Positions 11,031-19,192 of a stretch of 64,000 bases of DNA are shown here, piece by piece. A program made the position numbers and the translations under genes. Below the pieces are notes generated by a model, which was given only the letters and a program-made list of their open reading frames with translations, was not told where the DNA came from and searched no databases. Positions within the stretch are counted from its first letter, which is position 1. Every line of letters begins with the position of its first letter. The stretch is from Saprospiraceae bacterium (GTDB lineage: Bacteria > Bacteroidota > Bacteroidia > Chitinophagales > Saprospiraceae): positions 88,339 to 152,338 of the forward strand of contig JADJVK010000005.1 of NCBI GenBank assembly GCA_016710625.1, written 5' to 3'.

Positions 11031-11213
11031 CTATTTCTTTTCCCCTAAGGGTTTAAAAATCAAATCGGTTTTTAAGCTAGCCTTAGCTAGTTTGTTTGCA
11101 ACTTTTAAAGTTGCCAAATAGACAAACTGGGAATCTAAAAAAGGTAGGATTTCGCCAGTTCTCCCATAGTATTTGTACTTCGTTCTTGTTTGTGTAGTGT
11201 GTAGTATCTGCAA
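11031..11213 (-). CDS. Small hypothetical protein or RNA-only unit (60 codons)
   Basis: A 60-codon ORF with a TTG start, rich in Lys and Leu, with an amphipathic-looking C-terminal half (LATLKVANKLAKASL). I recognise no family. What supports it is context: a good promoter on the same strand at 11252-11284 and an intrinsic terminator at 10969-11005 frame a transcript of about 270 nt containing just this ORF. No ATG start exists in frame, so the unit may equally be a non-coding RNA. It could also be a remnant of a longer gene. Coding status is uncertain. Confidence 0.35.
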   Translation of the reverse strand: MQILHTTQTRTKYKYYGRTGEILPFLDSQFVYLATLKVANKLAKASLKTDLIFKPLGEKK

Positions 11214-11251
11214 AACATATTCATACAGATATTAATATACGAAATACTCCC

Positions 11252-11284
11252 CAAAGATATATTAAAACTATTTTAATATGCAAA
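11252..11284 (-). promoter_or_regulatory. Housekeeping-type promoter of the small 11 kb unit
   Basis: Reading the minus strand: TTTG (11284-11281), 21 nt, TATCTTTG (11259-11252). This matches the Bacteroidota primary-sigma pattern TTTG-N19-21-TAnnTTTG. Transcription would start near 11245, about 32 nt before the TTG start of the small ORF. Confidence 0.6.
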
Positions 11285-11477
11285 TATAAATATATTTTTT
11301 TTTAATTTTATTTATTAAATATTTAAAATATATTGATTATCAATAATTTAAAAAAATGTAAATCTTCTATGTAATTTTTATTTTATAAGTAAAAATGTAA
11401 ATTGAACTTTATAAGGAGCCAAACGCCAGTTGCAAATAATATTTTGTATGAATATCAAAAGATTAGTCAAATTGACT

Positions 11478-11485
11478 TAACTTTG
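11478..11485 (+). promoter_or_regulatory. Possible -7 box upstream of the E2 gene
   Basis: TAACTTTG matches TAnnTTTG and lies 92 bp before the E2 start. The nearest TTTTG (11442-11446) is 31 nt upstream, too far for the usual spacing, so this is only a candidate. Confidence 0.35.
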
Positions 11486-11576
11486 CGGCGCCAAATTAAA
11501 TCATTATTTATACCAAATAATTTATTAGTACTTCGTTATTAGGATGCTAATAAGTTTTAACTTAATTAAAAATCTG

Positions 11577-12893
11577 ATGGCAAGAATAGAATTGATCATG
11601 CCCAAAATGGGCGAAAGTATCATAGAAGCAACCATTTTAAAATGGAACAAACAAATAGGAGATACCATATCTATTGATGATACAGTATTGGAAATTGCCA
11701 CTGACAAAGTTGATAGTGAAGTGCCTTCTCCAGTAGCTGGAGTGTTGGCAGAAATATTATATAAAGAAAATGATGTGGTAGGTGTTGGAAAACCTATTGC
11801 GATCATCACTACCGAAGGGACTGAAGTTGCAGCTTCTCCATCAGTAGCCATTGAAAATGAGACAAATAAAATCACTGATAAAATTGTAGAAACTACAAGT
11901 CAACCCATCACTTCAACAAATAATGAGCAAATCCAAAGCAGTGGTGATCGTTTTTATTCGCCATTAGTTAAAAACATTGCAAAAACTGAAAATATCAGCC
12001 AAGCAGAATTGGATGCTATTTCAGGAAGTGGATTAGAAGGAAGAGTTACTAAAAAAGATATATTAGAATTTGTTGAAAACAGGGGCAAACAACCAGTAGC
12101 TACAGCTCCTAAAGTAGTAGAAACGCCACCTGCTGTTACTCAATCAACTATTGAAACGCCAAAACCAGCTACTTCAGTGAGCGGTAATGTAGAGATAGTG
12201 GAAATGGACAGAATGAGACGATTGATTGCTGACCATATGGTGCACTCAAAACACACTGCTCCTCACGTTACTTCGTTCGTCGAAGCTGACGTAACGAACA
12301 TGGTGAATTGGAGAAACAAAGTCAAAAAAGAATATCAAAATAGATATAACGAAAATATTACTTTCACTCCATTATTCATTGAAGCCGTAGTGAGAGCTAT
12401 TAAAGATTATCCTTTGGTTAATATTTCTGTTGAAGGTTATAATTTAATTGTCAAAAAAGATATTAATATCGGAATGGCTGCTGCTTTGCCAAGTGGCAAC
12501 CTAATCGTTCCAGTTATTAAAAATGCAGACATGTTGAGTTTGGCTGGTTTGACTAAATCGGTAAACGACAAAGCAAATCGAGCAAGAAAGAATCAATTGA
12601 AGCCAGATGAGATTCAAGGGGGCACATTTACCATTACTAATGTTGGTACTTTTGGCAACATAATGGGCACTCCAATTATCAATCAACCTCAAGTTGCTAT
12701 TTTAGCTACAGGAGCCATCCAGAAAAAGCCTGCTGTGATTGAAACCGAATTTGGCGATGTTATTGCGATAAGGCATATGATGTTCTTGTCCTTATCTTAC
12801 GACCATAGAGTGGTGGATGGATCATTAGGAGGTGCATTTTTGAAGAGAATAGCCGAATATATGGAAGGATTTGATATTAATAGACCAATTTAA
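11577..12893 (+). CDS. Dihydrolipoamide acyltransferase, E2 of a 2-oxo acid dehydrogenase complex
   Basis: A 438-residue E2 component that transfers acyl groups from lipoamide to CoA in the cytoplasmic 2-oxo acid dehydrogenase complex. I chose the ATG at 11577 (MARIELIMPKMGES), where the lipoyl domain begins, over the upstream ATG at 11544. Lipoyl domain residues 3-78 with Lys44 in ATDKVDSEVPSP; an Ala/Pro/Thr linker; peripheral subunit-binding domain about 125-170 (YSPLVKNIAKTE ... GLEGRVTKKDIL); a second linker; catalytic domain from about 205 with the HRVVDG active site (His410, Asp414). A single lipoyl domain and the sequence fit the branched-chain or generic bacterial E2 class; the substrate cannot be fixed because no E1 or E3 gene is adjacent. 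The next gene starts within 14 bp. Confidence 0.92.
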   Translation: MARIELIMPKMGESIIEATILKWNKQIGDTISIDDTVLEIATDKVDSEVPSPVAGVLAEILYKENDVVGVGKPIAIITTEGTEVAASPSVAIENETNKITDKIVETTSQPITSTNNEQIQSSGDRFYSPLVKNIAKTENISQAELDAISGSGLEGRVTKKDILEFVENRGKQPVATAPKVVETPPAVTQSTIETPKPATSVSGNVEIVEMDRMRRLIADHMVHSKHTAPHVTSFVEADVTNMVNWRNKVKKEYQNRYNENITFTPLFIEAVVRAIKDYPLVNISVEGYNLIVKKDINIGMAAALPSGNLIVPVIKNADMLSLAGLTKSVNDKANRARKNQLKPDEIQGGTFTITNVGTFGNIMGTPIINQPQVAILATGAIQKKPAVIETEFGDVIAIRHMMFLSLSYDHRVVDGSLGGAFLKRIAEYMEGFDINRPI

Positions 12894-12906
12894 AATATTT
12901 TTCAAA

Positions 12907-15057
12907 TTGATTCGTAAATTATTAATTATCAAATATTTATTATTATTTTTTTGCATAATCACTCAATTTTCACTTTTTAGTCAAAAGGTTGAAGCAGACA
13001 AACTTATGGCTGCTGGGAAATATGAAGATGCATTACTTTTAATAAAAGAAAAATTTGACCAAAAGTCTTCCAACGAATTACTCTTAAAGTTAGCAATTTG
13101 CCAATTTCAGACCAATAAATTGGATGAGGGTCAAAGAAATTTACAATTTTTGGTAGAAAATAATTTTTCAGATCCTGAAGTAATGCTTTATTTAGGAAAA
13201 ATTGCTCACCACAAATTGAAATTTGATGAAGCCATCCAATATTACAAAAAATATTTACGACTAACTCCATCTGCCAAAGACAAAAGAACTGTCGTTCAAG
13301 ATGTGAAGAGATGCTATCAGGGGCTTGTTCTATTGAAAAAAGAGAAATTATGTATTGTTGATAATCTTGGAGACAATATCAATACAAATTTTGATGAAAT
13401 AGCACCTGTTCCAAGTCCATCGAATGAGGATAAAATTTATTTTTCCTCTAACAGAAGCGACACTGAGGGTGGCTTAAGAAATATTGATGGATTAAGAGAT
13501 GAGCAATATGGAAATTACTGTGCAGATATGTATGCAGGTATTGTTGCTGATGGCGAATGGAAGGAGACTAAAGCCATTGGCAATTTACTGAATTCCCCAC
13601 GTCATGACATTTTAAAAGATATTAGTGCAAATGGGAAAGTGCTCTATTTTTTTAAAGGATTCACCCAAACTAAAGGAGAATTATTTGTTGATACTTTCAA
13701 AGTAAATCCCGAAGAAAGACCTATCGAACAGCCAAAATTCATTACGCCAATGTACGCCAATGAGGGTGATGTTTACTTTCATTTATTCACGGACACTTTT
13801 CTTATTTTTGCTAGCCAAAGACTTGGTGGGTTTGGTGGTTACGACTTGTATGTATCTGAATTTCAAAACAATGAATGGTCAAATCCAAAAAACTTAGGAC
13901 CAAATATTAATACCCCATATGATGAAATTTGCCCTTATTTATCATATGATGGAAGGACACTTTATTTCAGCAGTAACAATGAAAAAAGTGTTGGCGGCTT
14001 TGATGTATTCAAATGTAGATTCAATAATAACAATGTAGATTGGCAAAGGGCAGAAAATGTAGGGTTTCCAATCAATTCTGCTGGAGATGATATTTATTTT
14101 AGATTGACAAGGGATGGATATAAAGCATTTCTAAGTAGTAATAGAAAAGAGGGTTTTGGTGGCTATGACATTTACAATGTACTTTTCAATGCCTTACAAG
14201 AAGAGCAATCTGAGCGATCAAAACCAATCGTTTTCACTCAGATACCACCTTTTGACTCTACCAATAAAGTAAAACAATTAGAGAAATCTTCTGCTGCAAT
14301 CACGATTAGCTTTTACGAATTTTCACCATTTTATTATGACAATGAAGACAATGTTTTGGGTCAAAACACAATTCGACAATTAAACAAGTTAGTGAAGTTG
14401 TCGAAAGAAATTCCTCACGCTACTTTTGATTTCACTTGCCACTCTGATGAAACGGGTCCTTCGGGGATTGATTTATATTTCTGTATCAAACGAGCTGAAA
14501 AAATCCAAGAATATTTACTAAAGCAAGGTGTTTCTATCAATAGAATCCAGATAAATAGTTGTGGCTCCAATTATCCAATTGCTGAAAACTACAATAATGG
14601 AAAACCCAATATTTCTGGGCAAAAAATGAATAGGAGAATTGATCTAGTCGTTAGAAATATTGATGAAAATACGGTTCGATTGGCAATAGAAAAGCCACAG
14701 GTGAATGAGGTGATGGCATCTGCTGATAATGAGCTATACCAAAACAAGGCAAATGGATTGGTATATAGAATTCAAATAGCGTCTATCAAACAGATGTACA
14801 AAGGCAACATTATCAATCAAAAAGATTCTTATATTGATAAAAATATGGATACTGGTCAGTATCGGTATTCCATTGGGTTGTTTACAAGTTTTTCGGATGC
14901 TCAAAAAGAACTAGCCACAATAAAAGATGAGGGCATAAAAGATGCAATTATAATTCCATTTATTAATGGTGTAAGAATGAATTCTACTACTGCAAATAGC
15001 TTCAAAAAAGATTTTCCAGACTTGCAAAAATATCTTTTGTACAATAAATCCAAATAA
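12907..15057 (+). CDS. TPR / PD40 propeller / OmpA-like / SPOR-like envelope protein (PorE-like)
   Basis: About 716 residues. No ATG exists near the 5' end; TTG at 12907 (LIRKLLIIKYLLLFF) gives a signal peptide ending FSLFSQ, while TTG at 12871 would overlap the E2 gene. After the signal come TPR-type helices to about residue 140 (KLMAAGKYEDALLLIKEKF; AIQYYKKYLRLTP), then WD40-like PD40 blades (PSNEDKIYFSSNRSD; LSYDGRTLYFSSNNE; SSNRKEGFGGYDIY). Next is an OmpA-C-like peptidoglycan-binding domain (FTCHSDETGPSG ... KRAEKIQEYLLKQGV ... MNRRIDLVV) and a C-terminal SPOR-like segment (VYRIQIASIKQ). The TPR-propeller-OmpA order resembles the T9SS component PorE; the carboxypeptidase-like domain of PorE is not seen and the SPOR-like end is extra. 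The PorE role is inference; binding to peptidoglycan is likely. Confidence 0.8.
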   Translation: MIRKLLIIKYLLLFFCIITQFSLFSQKVEADKLMAAGKYEDALLLIKEKFDQKSSNELLLKLAICQFQTNKLDEGQRNLQFLVENNFSDPEVMLYLGKIAHHKLKFDEAIQYYKKYLRLTPSAKDKRTVVQDVKRCYQGLVLLKKEKLCIVDNLGDNINTNFDEIAPVPSPSNEDKIYFSSNRSDTEGGLRNIDGLRDEQYGNYCADMYAGIVADGEWKETKAIGNLLNSPRHDILKDISANGKVLYFFKGFTQTKGELFVDTFKVNPEERPIEQPKFITPMYANEGDVYFHLFTDTFLIFASQRLGGFGGYDLYVSEFQNNEWSNPKNLGPNINTPYDEICPYLSYDGRTLYFSSNNEKSVGGFDVFKCRFNNNNVDWQRAENVGFPINSAGDDIYFRLTRDGYKAFLSSNRKEGFGGYDIYNVLFNALQEEQSERSKPIVFTQIPPFDSTNKVKQLEKSSAAITISFYEFSPFYYDNEDNVLGQNTIRQLNKLVKLSKEIPHATFDFTCHSDETGPSGIDLYFCIKRAEKIQEYLLKQGVSINRIQINSCGSNYPIAENYNNGKPNISGQKMNRRIDLVVRNIDENTVRLAIEKPQVNEVMASADNELYQNKANGLVYRIQIASIKQMYKGNIINQKDSYIDKNMDTGQYRYSIGLFTSFSDAQKELATIKDEGIKDAIIIPFINGVRMNSTTANSFKKDFPDLQKYLLYNKSK

Positions 15058-15082
15058 TATTTTACCTTACTAAAAATTTCGT

Positions 15083-15637
15083 ATGCTTCAAGCTTTTGAT
15101 TTTTTGAAAGAAAGTTTAAAAAATCTTAAAACAGTTGGTTCTGTTGCAAGAAGTTCGAGCTTTTTGTGTAAGGCAATGATTGACCCAATAGATTTTAGCA
15201 AAAATCAAGTAATTGTCGAACTCGGACCCGGAGATGGAGTGATTACAGAGTATATTTTGGAAAGAATGACAGAGGAAAGCACATTGATTGCTATAGAAGT
15301 AAATGAAACTTTTTGCGAAAAATTAAAACAAATTAATGATAAAAGATTTTTTGTAGTCAATCAATCCGCAGAACATTTAGATGAAATATTAAAACATCAT
15401 GGATATAAAGAATGTGATGCTATTGTTTCTGCAGTGCCTTTTGTGGTCTTGCCAGATGATTTGACAGATAAAATTTTAGCAAAATGTCATTTAGTACTTT
15501 CTCAAAAAGGGCTATTTATCCAATATCATTATTCTTTATTTCTAAAAAAAATGTACAATAAAATTTTTAGTAATATTGAAACCGACTTTATTCCAATTAA
15601 TATCCCACCAGCATTCGTCTTTATCTGTCAAAAATAA
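15083..15637 (+). CDS. SAM-dependent methyltransferase, phospholipid N-methyltransferase-like
   Basis: A 184-residue class I methyltransferase. The SAM-binding motif is VIVELGPGDGVITEYIL at about residues 42-58, followed by the acidic ribose-binding LIAIEVNETF and a motif IV-like DAIVSAVPFVVLP. The N-terminal FLKESLKNLKTVGSVARSS is typical of the small PmtA/KsgA-fold enzymes annotated as phospholipid N-methyltransferase. The amphipathic N-terminus would place it at the inner face of the membrane. The substrate (phosphatidylethanolamine or otherwise) is inferred from family resemblance only. It lies 25 bp after the OmpA-like gene, same strand. Confidence 0.78.
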   Translation: MLQAFDFLKESLKNLKTVGSVARSSSFLCKAMIDPIDFSKNQVIVELGPGDGVITEYILERMTEESTLIAIEVNETFCEKLKQINDKRFFVVNQSAEHLDEILKHHGYKECDAIVSAVPFVVLPDDLTDKILAKCHLVLSQKGLFIQYHYSLFLKKMYNKIFSNIETDFIPINIPPAFVFICQK

Positions 15638-15640
15638 CGA

Positions 15641-16636
15641 CTACAAACTTTTAATATTCAACCAATCCATTGTGTTTCGGTAATAAATATTATCAATCGT
15701 TTCCTGATCCAAATTCATATTTTGAATAAAAGCACCAATTTCTAAGTCTCCCAGTGGAAATGGATAATCTGAACCTAAAGTCACTTTTTTGTTGCCCATT
15801 TTAGCTAAAACAAATTGTAGGGTTTCTTCATCATGTGTAATACAGTCCACCCAAAAACGATCCAAATAGGAGCTTGGCAAAATAGGATTATCCACTGCAA
15901 CCAAATCTGGTCTGCAACGAAAACCATGATCTATTCGACCCAAAGTATATAACAAACTCCCACCGGCATGAGAAAAGTTGACCCTTAATTTGGGTAATTT
16001 CTCAAAAATTCCACTCATAATCATCGAACAGGCAGCCCTGGTAGTTTCAGCAGGCATTCCCACAAGCCATGGAAGCCAATATTTTTGCATATCTGCCTCC
16101 CCCATCATTTCCCAAGGATGTATCAAAAGAGCCATATCCAAATCTTGGCAGGCTTCAAAGATGGGTAAAAATTGGGGTTCTGATAAATTCAATTGGTTCA
16201 CATTACTACCGATCTGTACACCTACCAATCCAATCGACTTGCATCGCTCTAATTCCTTGATTGCCAAATCCCTATCTTGCATCGGGATAGTTCCAAGCCC
16301 AATATAGTTTTGTGGATATTTACGAACGACTTCGGCAATATGATCATTCAAGAAAACAGAAAGAGCCAAGGTGTCTTGTGGCTTCGCCCAATAAGAAAAC
16401 ATGACAGGGATGGTGCAAACGACTTGATATTGGGTGTTATGACGGGCATATTCATCTATTCGAAGTACTGGATCCCAGCAATTCGATTCAATTTCTCTAA
16501 AAAACTTATCCCCTTTCATCATCCTTGCAAACCCAGGTTTGTGATGATCAAAACGAATAAATCCATCATAGCCAAATTTTTTGGAAAAATCTGGCATGTT
16601 TTCAGGAATTATATGAGTATGCATATCAATTTTCAT
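15641..16636 (-). CDS. ACMSD-like amidohydrolase (2-amino-3-carboxymuconate-6-semialdehyde decarboxylase family)
   Basis: A 331-residue TIM-barrel metal-dependent decarboxylase. The start at 16636 gives MKIDMHTHIIPE, with the HxH metal site right at the N-terminus as in the family; a start at 16663 would add only nine residues. Family signatures: NCWDPVLRIDEYARH, IPVMFSYWAKP, LIHPWEMMG (metal His), RVNFSHAGGS, and GSDYPFPLGD with the catalytic Asp. These match true ACMSD closely rather than generic amidohydrolases. ACMSD diverts the kynurenine or nitrobenzoate catabolic intermediate to 2-aminomuconate semialdehyde. No other kynurenine gene is next to it here. It converges with the methyltransferase gene, 3 bp apart. 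Confidence 0.88.
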   Translation of the reverse strand: MKIDMHTHIIPENMPDFSKKFGYDGFIRFDHHKPGFARMMKGDKFFREIESNCWDPVLRIDEYARHNTQYQVVCTIPVMFSYWAKPQDTLALSVFLNDHIAEVVRKYPQNYIGLGTIPMQDRDLAIKELERCKSIGLVGVQIGSNVNQLNLSEPQFLPIFEACQDLDMALLIHPWEMMGEADMQKYWLPWLVGMPAETTRAACSMIMSGIFEKLPKLRVNFSHAGGSLLYTLGRIDHGFRCRPDLVAVDNPILPSSYLDRFWVDCITHDEETLQFVLAKMGNKKVTLGSDYPFPLGDLEIGAFIQNMNLDQETIDNIYYRNTMDWLNIKSL

Positions 16637-16698
16637 CCGTCGAAATTTTTGTAAAGTTATCAATTCATTAGGATTTTGAAACTAAAAAATCAAAATGG

Positions 16699-16729
16699 TT
16701 TTTGAAATCATACCAAACCTTTATCTTTA
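16699..16729 (+). promoter_or_regulatory. Probable promoter of the rhodanese gene
   Basis: TTTTTG (16699-16704), 17 nt, TATCTTTA (16722-16729), close to the TTTG-N-TAnnTTTG pattern with the last base changed. The start codon lies 33 bp beyond. Confidence 0.4.
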
Positions 16730-16761
16730 TTTTTTTATTTAATCAAATAAAATCCTTAATT

Positions 16762-17066
16762 ATGGATATCACAGTTGAAGAATTAAAGCAAAAATTAGAC
16801 AACAAAGACAACTTCATATTTATTGACGTCAGAGAACCATTTGAATATGCTGAATTTAATTTAGGAGCAAAACTAATTCCACTATCAGAAGTAATGGCAA
16901 GGATAAATGAGTTGGAATCTTACAAAAACGAAGAAATTGTAATTCATTGTAGATCAGGGGAAAAGAAGTGCAACAGCACAGTCTTGGCTGCAACAGAACG
17001 GATTCAAGAATGTAAGAAATCTAGAAGGGAGGTGTATTGGCATGGATTGGAGCTTTCAATATTTAA
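16762..17066 (+). CDS. Rhodanese-like sulfurtransferase (two single-G insertions in the given sequence)
   Basis: A single-domain rhodanese of 101 codons. From ATG 16762 the fold is clear (FIFIDVREPFEYAEFNLGA, then EIVIHCRSG with the catalytic Cys). Just after the active-site loop the frame is lost. Removing one G from the run after TCA near 16966 restores KRSATAQSWLQQNGFKNVRN, and removing one G near 17027 restores LEGGVLAWIGAFNI followed by TAA at 17064-17066. Corrected length is 303 bases. As printed the frame runs on to 17100 with a non-homologous tail. This repair makes a textbook family C-terminus, so I treat the two G's as consensus errors. The role is likely sulfane-sulfur transfer in the cytoplasm. 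Confidence 0.8.
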
Positions 17067-17185
17067 TGTCACTATTAAAAATTTTATTTATTTTTTTTAA
17101 ATTCAAAAAATGATATTAGATACTGATTAATAGACATTTAACATATTTAAAAAATAAATATTTATGAGTTTGGCTTCAAGAGAAG

Positions 17186-17216
17186 TTGTTTGTTTTGATA
17201 TAATAGTATATTTTTG
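17186..17216 (+). promoter_or_regulatory. Promoter of the first small T9SS-tagged gene
   Basis: TTG (17186-17188), 20 nt, TATTTTTG (17209-17216), a full match to the Bacteroidota primary-sigma pattern. The start codon at 17251 is 35 bp downstream. Confidence 0.5.
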
Positions 17217-17250
17217 TTAAAATTTTTTCAACATCTCAAATTAATAATTA

Positions 17251-18101
17251 ATGAAATCAACAAATTACCTCATTAGAATTTCAATTTTATCTACTTTTTT
17301 ATTTGTAAGTAGTTTTTTATTTGGGCAATGCCCAATTGGTATACAATTATCAAATAATGATAATTGCATAACTCTTTCTTGGATTACACCTCCTTCCCCG
17401 TTACCAACTGTTTCATATTTAGGAAATTAGTTATTATTATGTTCTGGTGCAGGAACTAGTTCAACTCAAGCTGTATATAAAAAAGTTGGAAATGATAATG
17501 GATGTGGTAATAAGTTTTAAATGGAATAATTACTATCAATGGATTACATTGCACATATGCAAATAGCACTCTCCCATTAAATATCACCAACTTTTCCACC
17601 AAAAGCTACCAAAATGAGATACAAGTAGTTTGGTCTGCAAATGAACCTGAACAATGTATTGGTTATGAACTAGAAAAGAGTTTTGATGGAAAAAATTGGT
17701 ATGTTTTGACTTTTAAATCGAATTCTACTCCAAATTCTACAACATTATACTCTTATATAGACAATCAGAAAAGTGTGAATACGATATATTATCGTCTTAA
17801 AAAAATAAACAAAGACAATAGTATGGAATATTCAAAAACCATTACCTATTTGGATGGGGAGCAACATAGATTTACTATTAATCCAAATCCTGCAACAAAT
17901 GAAATTACTTTATTAGCTAATCACCAAGAGTTAATCAATAATATTAAGTGTTTTGATCTTACTGGAAAAACAATTGGTATTCAACTAAATAGTAATAATA
18001 AAATAGATATAAGTGAATTACTTCCTGGAGTTTATTATCTAAATATCGAAACTACCAATAATACCTATATCCAAAAGTTCATTAAATCAGATAATAAATA
18101 A
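17251..18101 (+). pseudogene. Secreted T9SS type A protein, first of a tandem pair, interrupted
   Basis: From ATG 17251 comes a signal peptide (VSSFLFGQ) and a mature N-terminus CPIGIQLSNNDNC. The frame hits TAG at 17428, stays readable past it, and is lost again near 17515. Adding one T to the run there gives KFLNGIITINGLHC and joins the frame that runs to 18101: LPLNITNFSTKS, an Ig-like domain (YELEKSFDGKNWYVL), and a type A sorting domain (TINPNPATNEITLL ... LLPGVYYLNIET). Corrected length is 283 residues, exactly that of the neighbour at 18333, with which it aligns. The internal TAG has no simple repair, so genuine inactivation is possible. It ends at a clear terminator. Confidence 0.65.
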
Positions 18102-18127
18102 TTTTACCAAAACTTATTATAACTGAA

Positions 18128-18158
18128 AACCTGATGATTCCCATCAGGTTTTTTTTTT
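18128..18158 (+). terminator. Intrinsic terminator
   Basis: Perfect 9-bp stem AACCTGATG (18128-18136) / CATCAGGTT (18142-18150) followed by a T run to 18158. It ends the first of the two tandem T9SS genes and shows that they are separate transcripts. Confidence 0.85.
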
Positions 18159-18260
18159 ATTATTTTACTTCATAAAAAATCCGAATAATATATAAGTATA
18201 CTCATTTGAGTTAATTGAATATGTAAAAGAAAAATATGTTTTTGGAGATCACCTTAAACA

Positions 18261-18291
18261 TTGATTTCCAATTATAAATGTTGTAAATTTG
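18261..18291 (+). promoter_or_regulatory. Promoter of the second small T9SS-tagged gene
   Basis: TTG (18261-18263), 20 nt, TAAATTTG (18284-18291), a full match to the Bacteroidota pattern, 41 bp before the ATG at 18333 and just after the preceding terminator. Confidence 0.55.
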
Positions 18292-18332
18292 TTCTTTATA
18301 TTTATAGAACATACCACATCAATTATCGAAAA

Positions 18333-19185
18333 ATGACCAAGTTTCTTTATACATGGATACTATTTGTATTCATTACTTTTAATATTAATGCCCAATGTCC
18401 AACCGAAATTTATAATGATATTGCAAACAGCAATTGTTTTAAAATAAATTGGAGCGACTCGCCAGATTATATACCAACTCTCATAATTTATAAAGGCATA
18501 AAATTGGAAGAAATTCCAGATATGGTCAGTACACCTCTCATTCGTTTTTATTCAGACGGATCTAAATGTTCCTTTAAAGATTTAATACCATTTGATGGTG
18601 AAATTTCATTTTACAACCAGAAGGGAGAAGAAGTGATATGCAGCTATGCTAGGGGCGTTTTACCAATAGAAATGAATAATTTTACTGCATCGAATGTATC
18701 TAACGGAATCGGGATTACATGGAATGCACTATTGTCAGAACAAGAACTTGGGATGCAACTCGAAAAGAGTTATGATGCAAACAATTGGGAAGTTTTGGTT
18801 TGGAAATCCAACCTACAGCCAAATATAAATTCGCAATACAATTATATCGACACCAAAATTGAGATTGGATCCATCTATTATCGTCTCAAAATAGTTAAAA
18901 AAGATGGAACCTCCAGTTATTCAAAAACGATTAACTTACACAGCTATTAGTAATAAAATGTTTGAAATCACTCCAAACCCATCCAATTCTGAAATATCTT
19001 TAAAATCAAATAATCAGTCCATAATACTATCAACAAAGATTTTTGATTATTCCGGCAGAATTATCACCCAAGTACTCCCTAAGGATAAAACATTGGATAT
19101 CAGAAGTCTAGAAAAGGGATTGTATTTTATTCAAATTGAAACACCAGAAGGGATGTTTACAGATAAGTTTGTGAAAGAGGATTAA
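18333..19185 (+). CDS. Secreted T9SS type A protein, second of a tandem pair (one frameshift)
   Basis: A 283-residue secreted protein once one extra base near 18938-18946 is discounted (853 = 3 x 284 + 1). ATG 18333 opens a signal peptide (FNINAQ) followed by a Cys-containing N-terminal domain, the phrase LPIEMNNFTASN that leads into an Ig-like domain (LEKSYDANNWEVL ... YYRLKIVKKDG), and a type A sorting domain in the other frame (EITPNPSNSEISLK ... LEKGLYFIQIET). Domain order and length equal those of the gene at 17251, so the two arose by duplication. Exported by the T9SS; molecular role unknown. Confidence 0.72.
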
Positions 19186-19192
19186 GTATTTA

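Noticed and set aside
11031..11213. 6S RNA
   Set aside because: The transcript ends do not pair into the long closing helix expected of 6S RNA.
17064..17100. Rhodanese C-terminus as printed
   Set aside because: The tail after the catalytic loop does not resemble a rhodanese, while the other frames do; two extra G's explain it.
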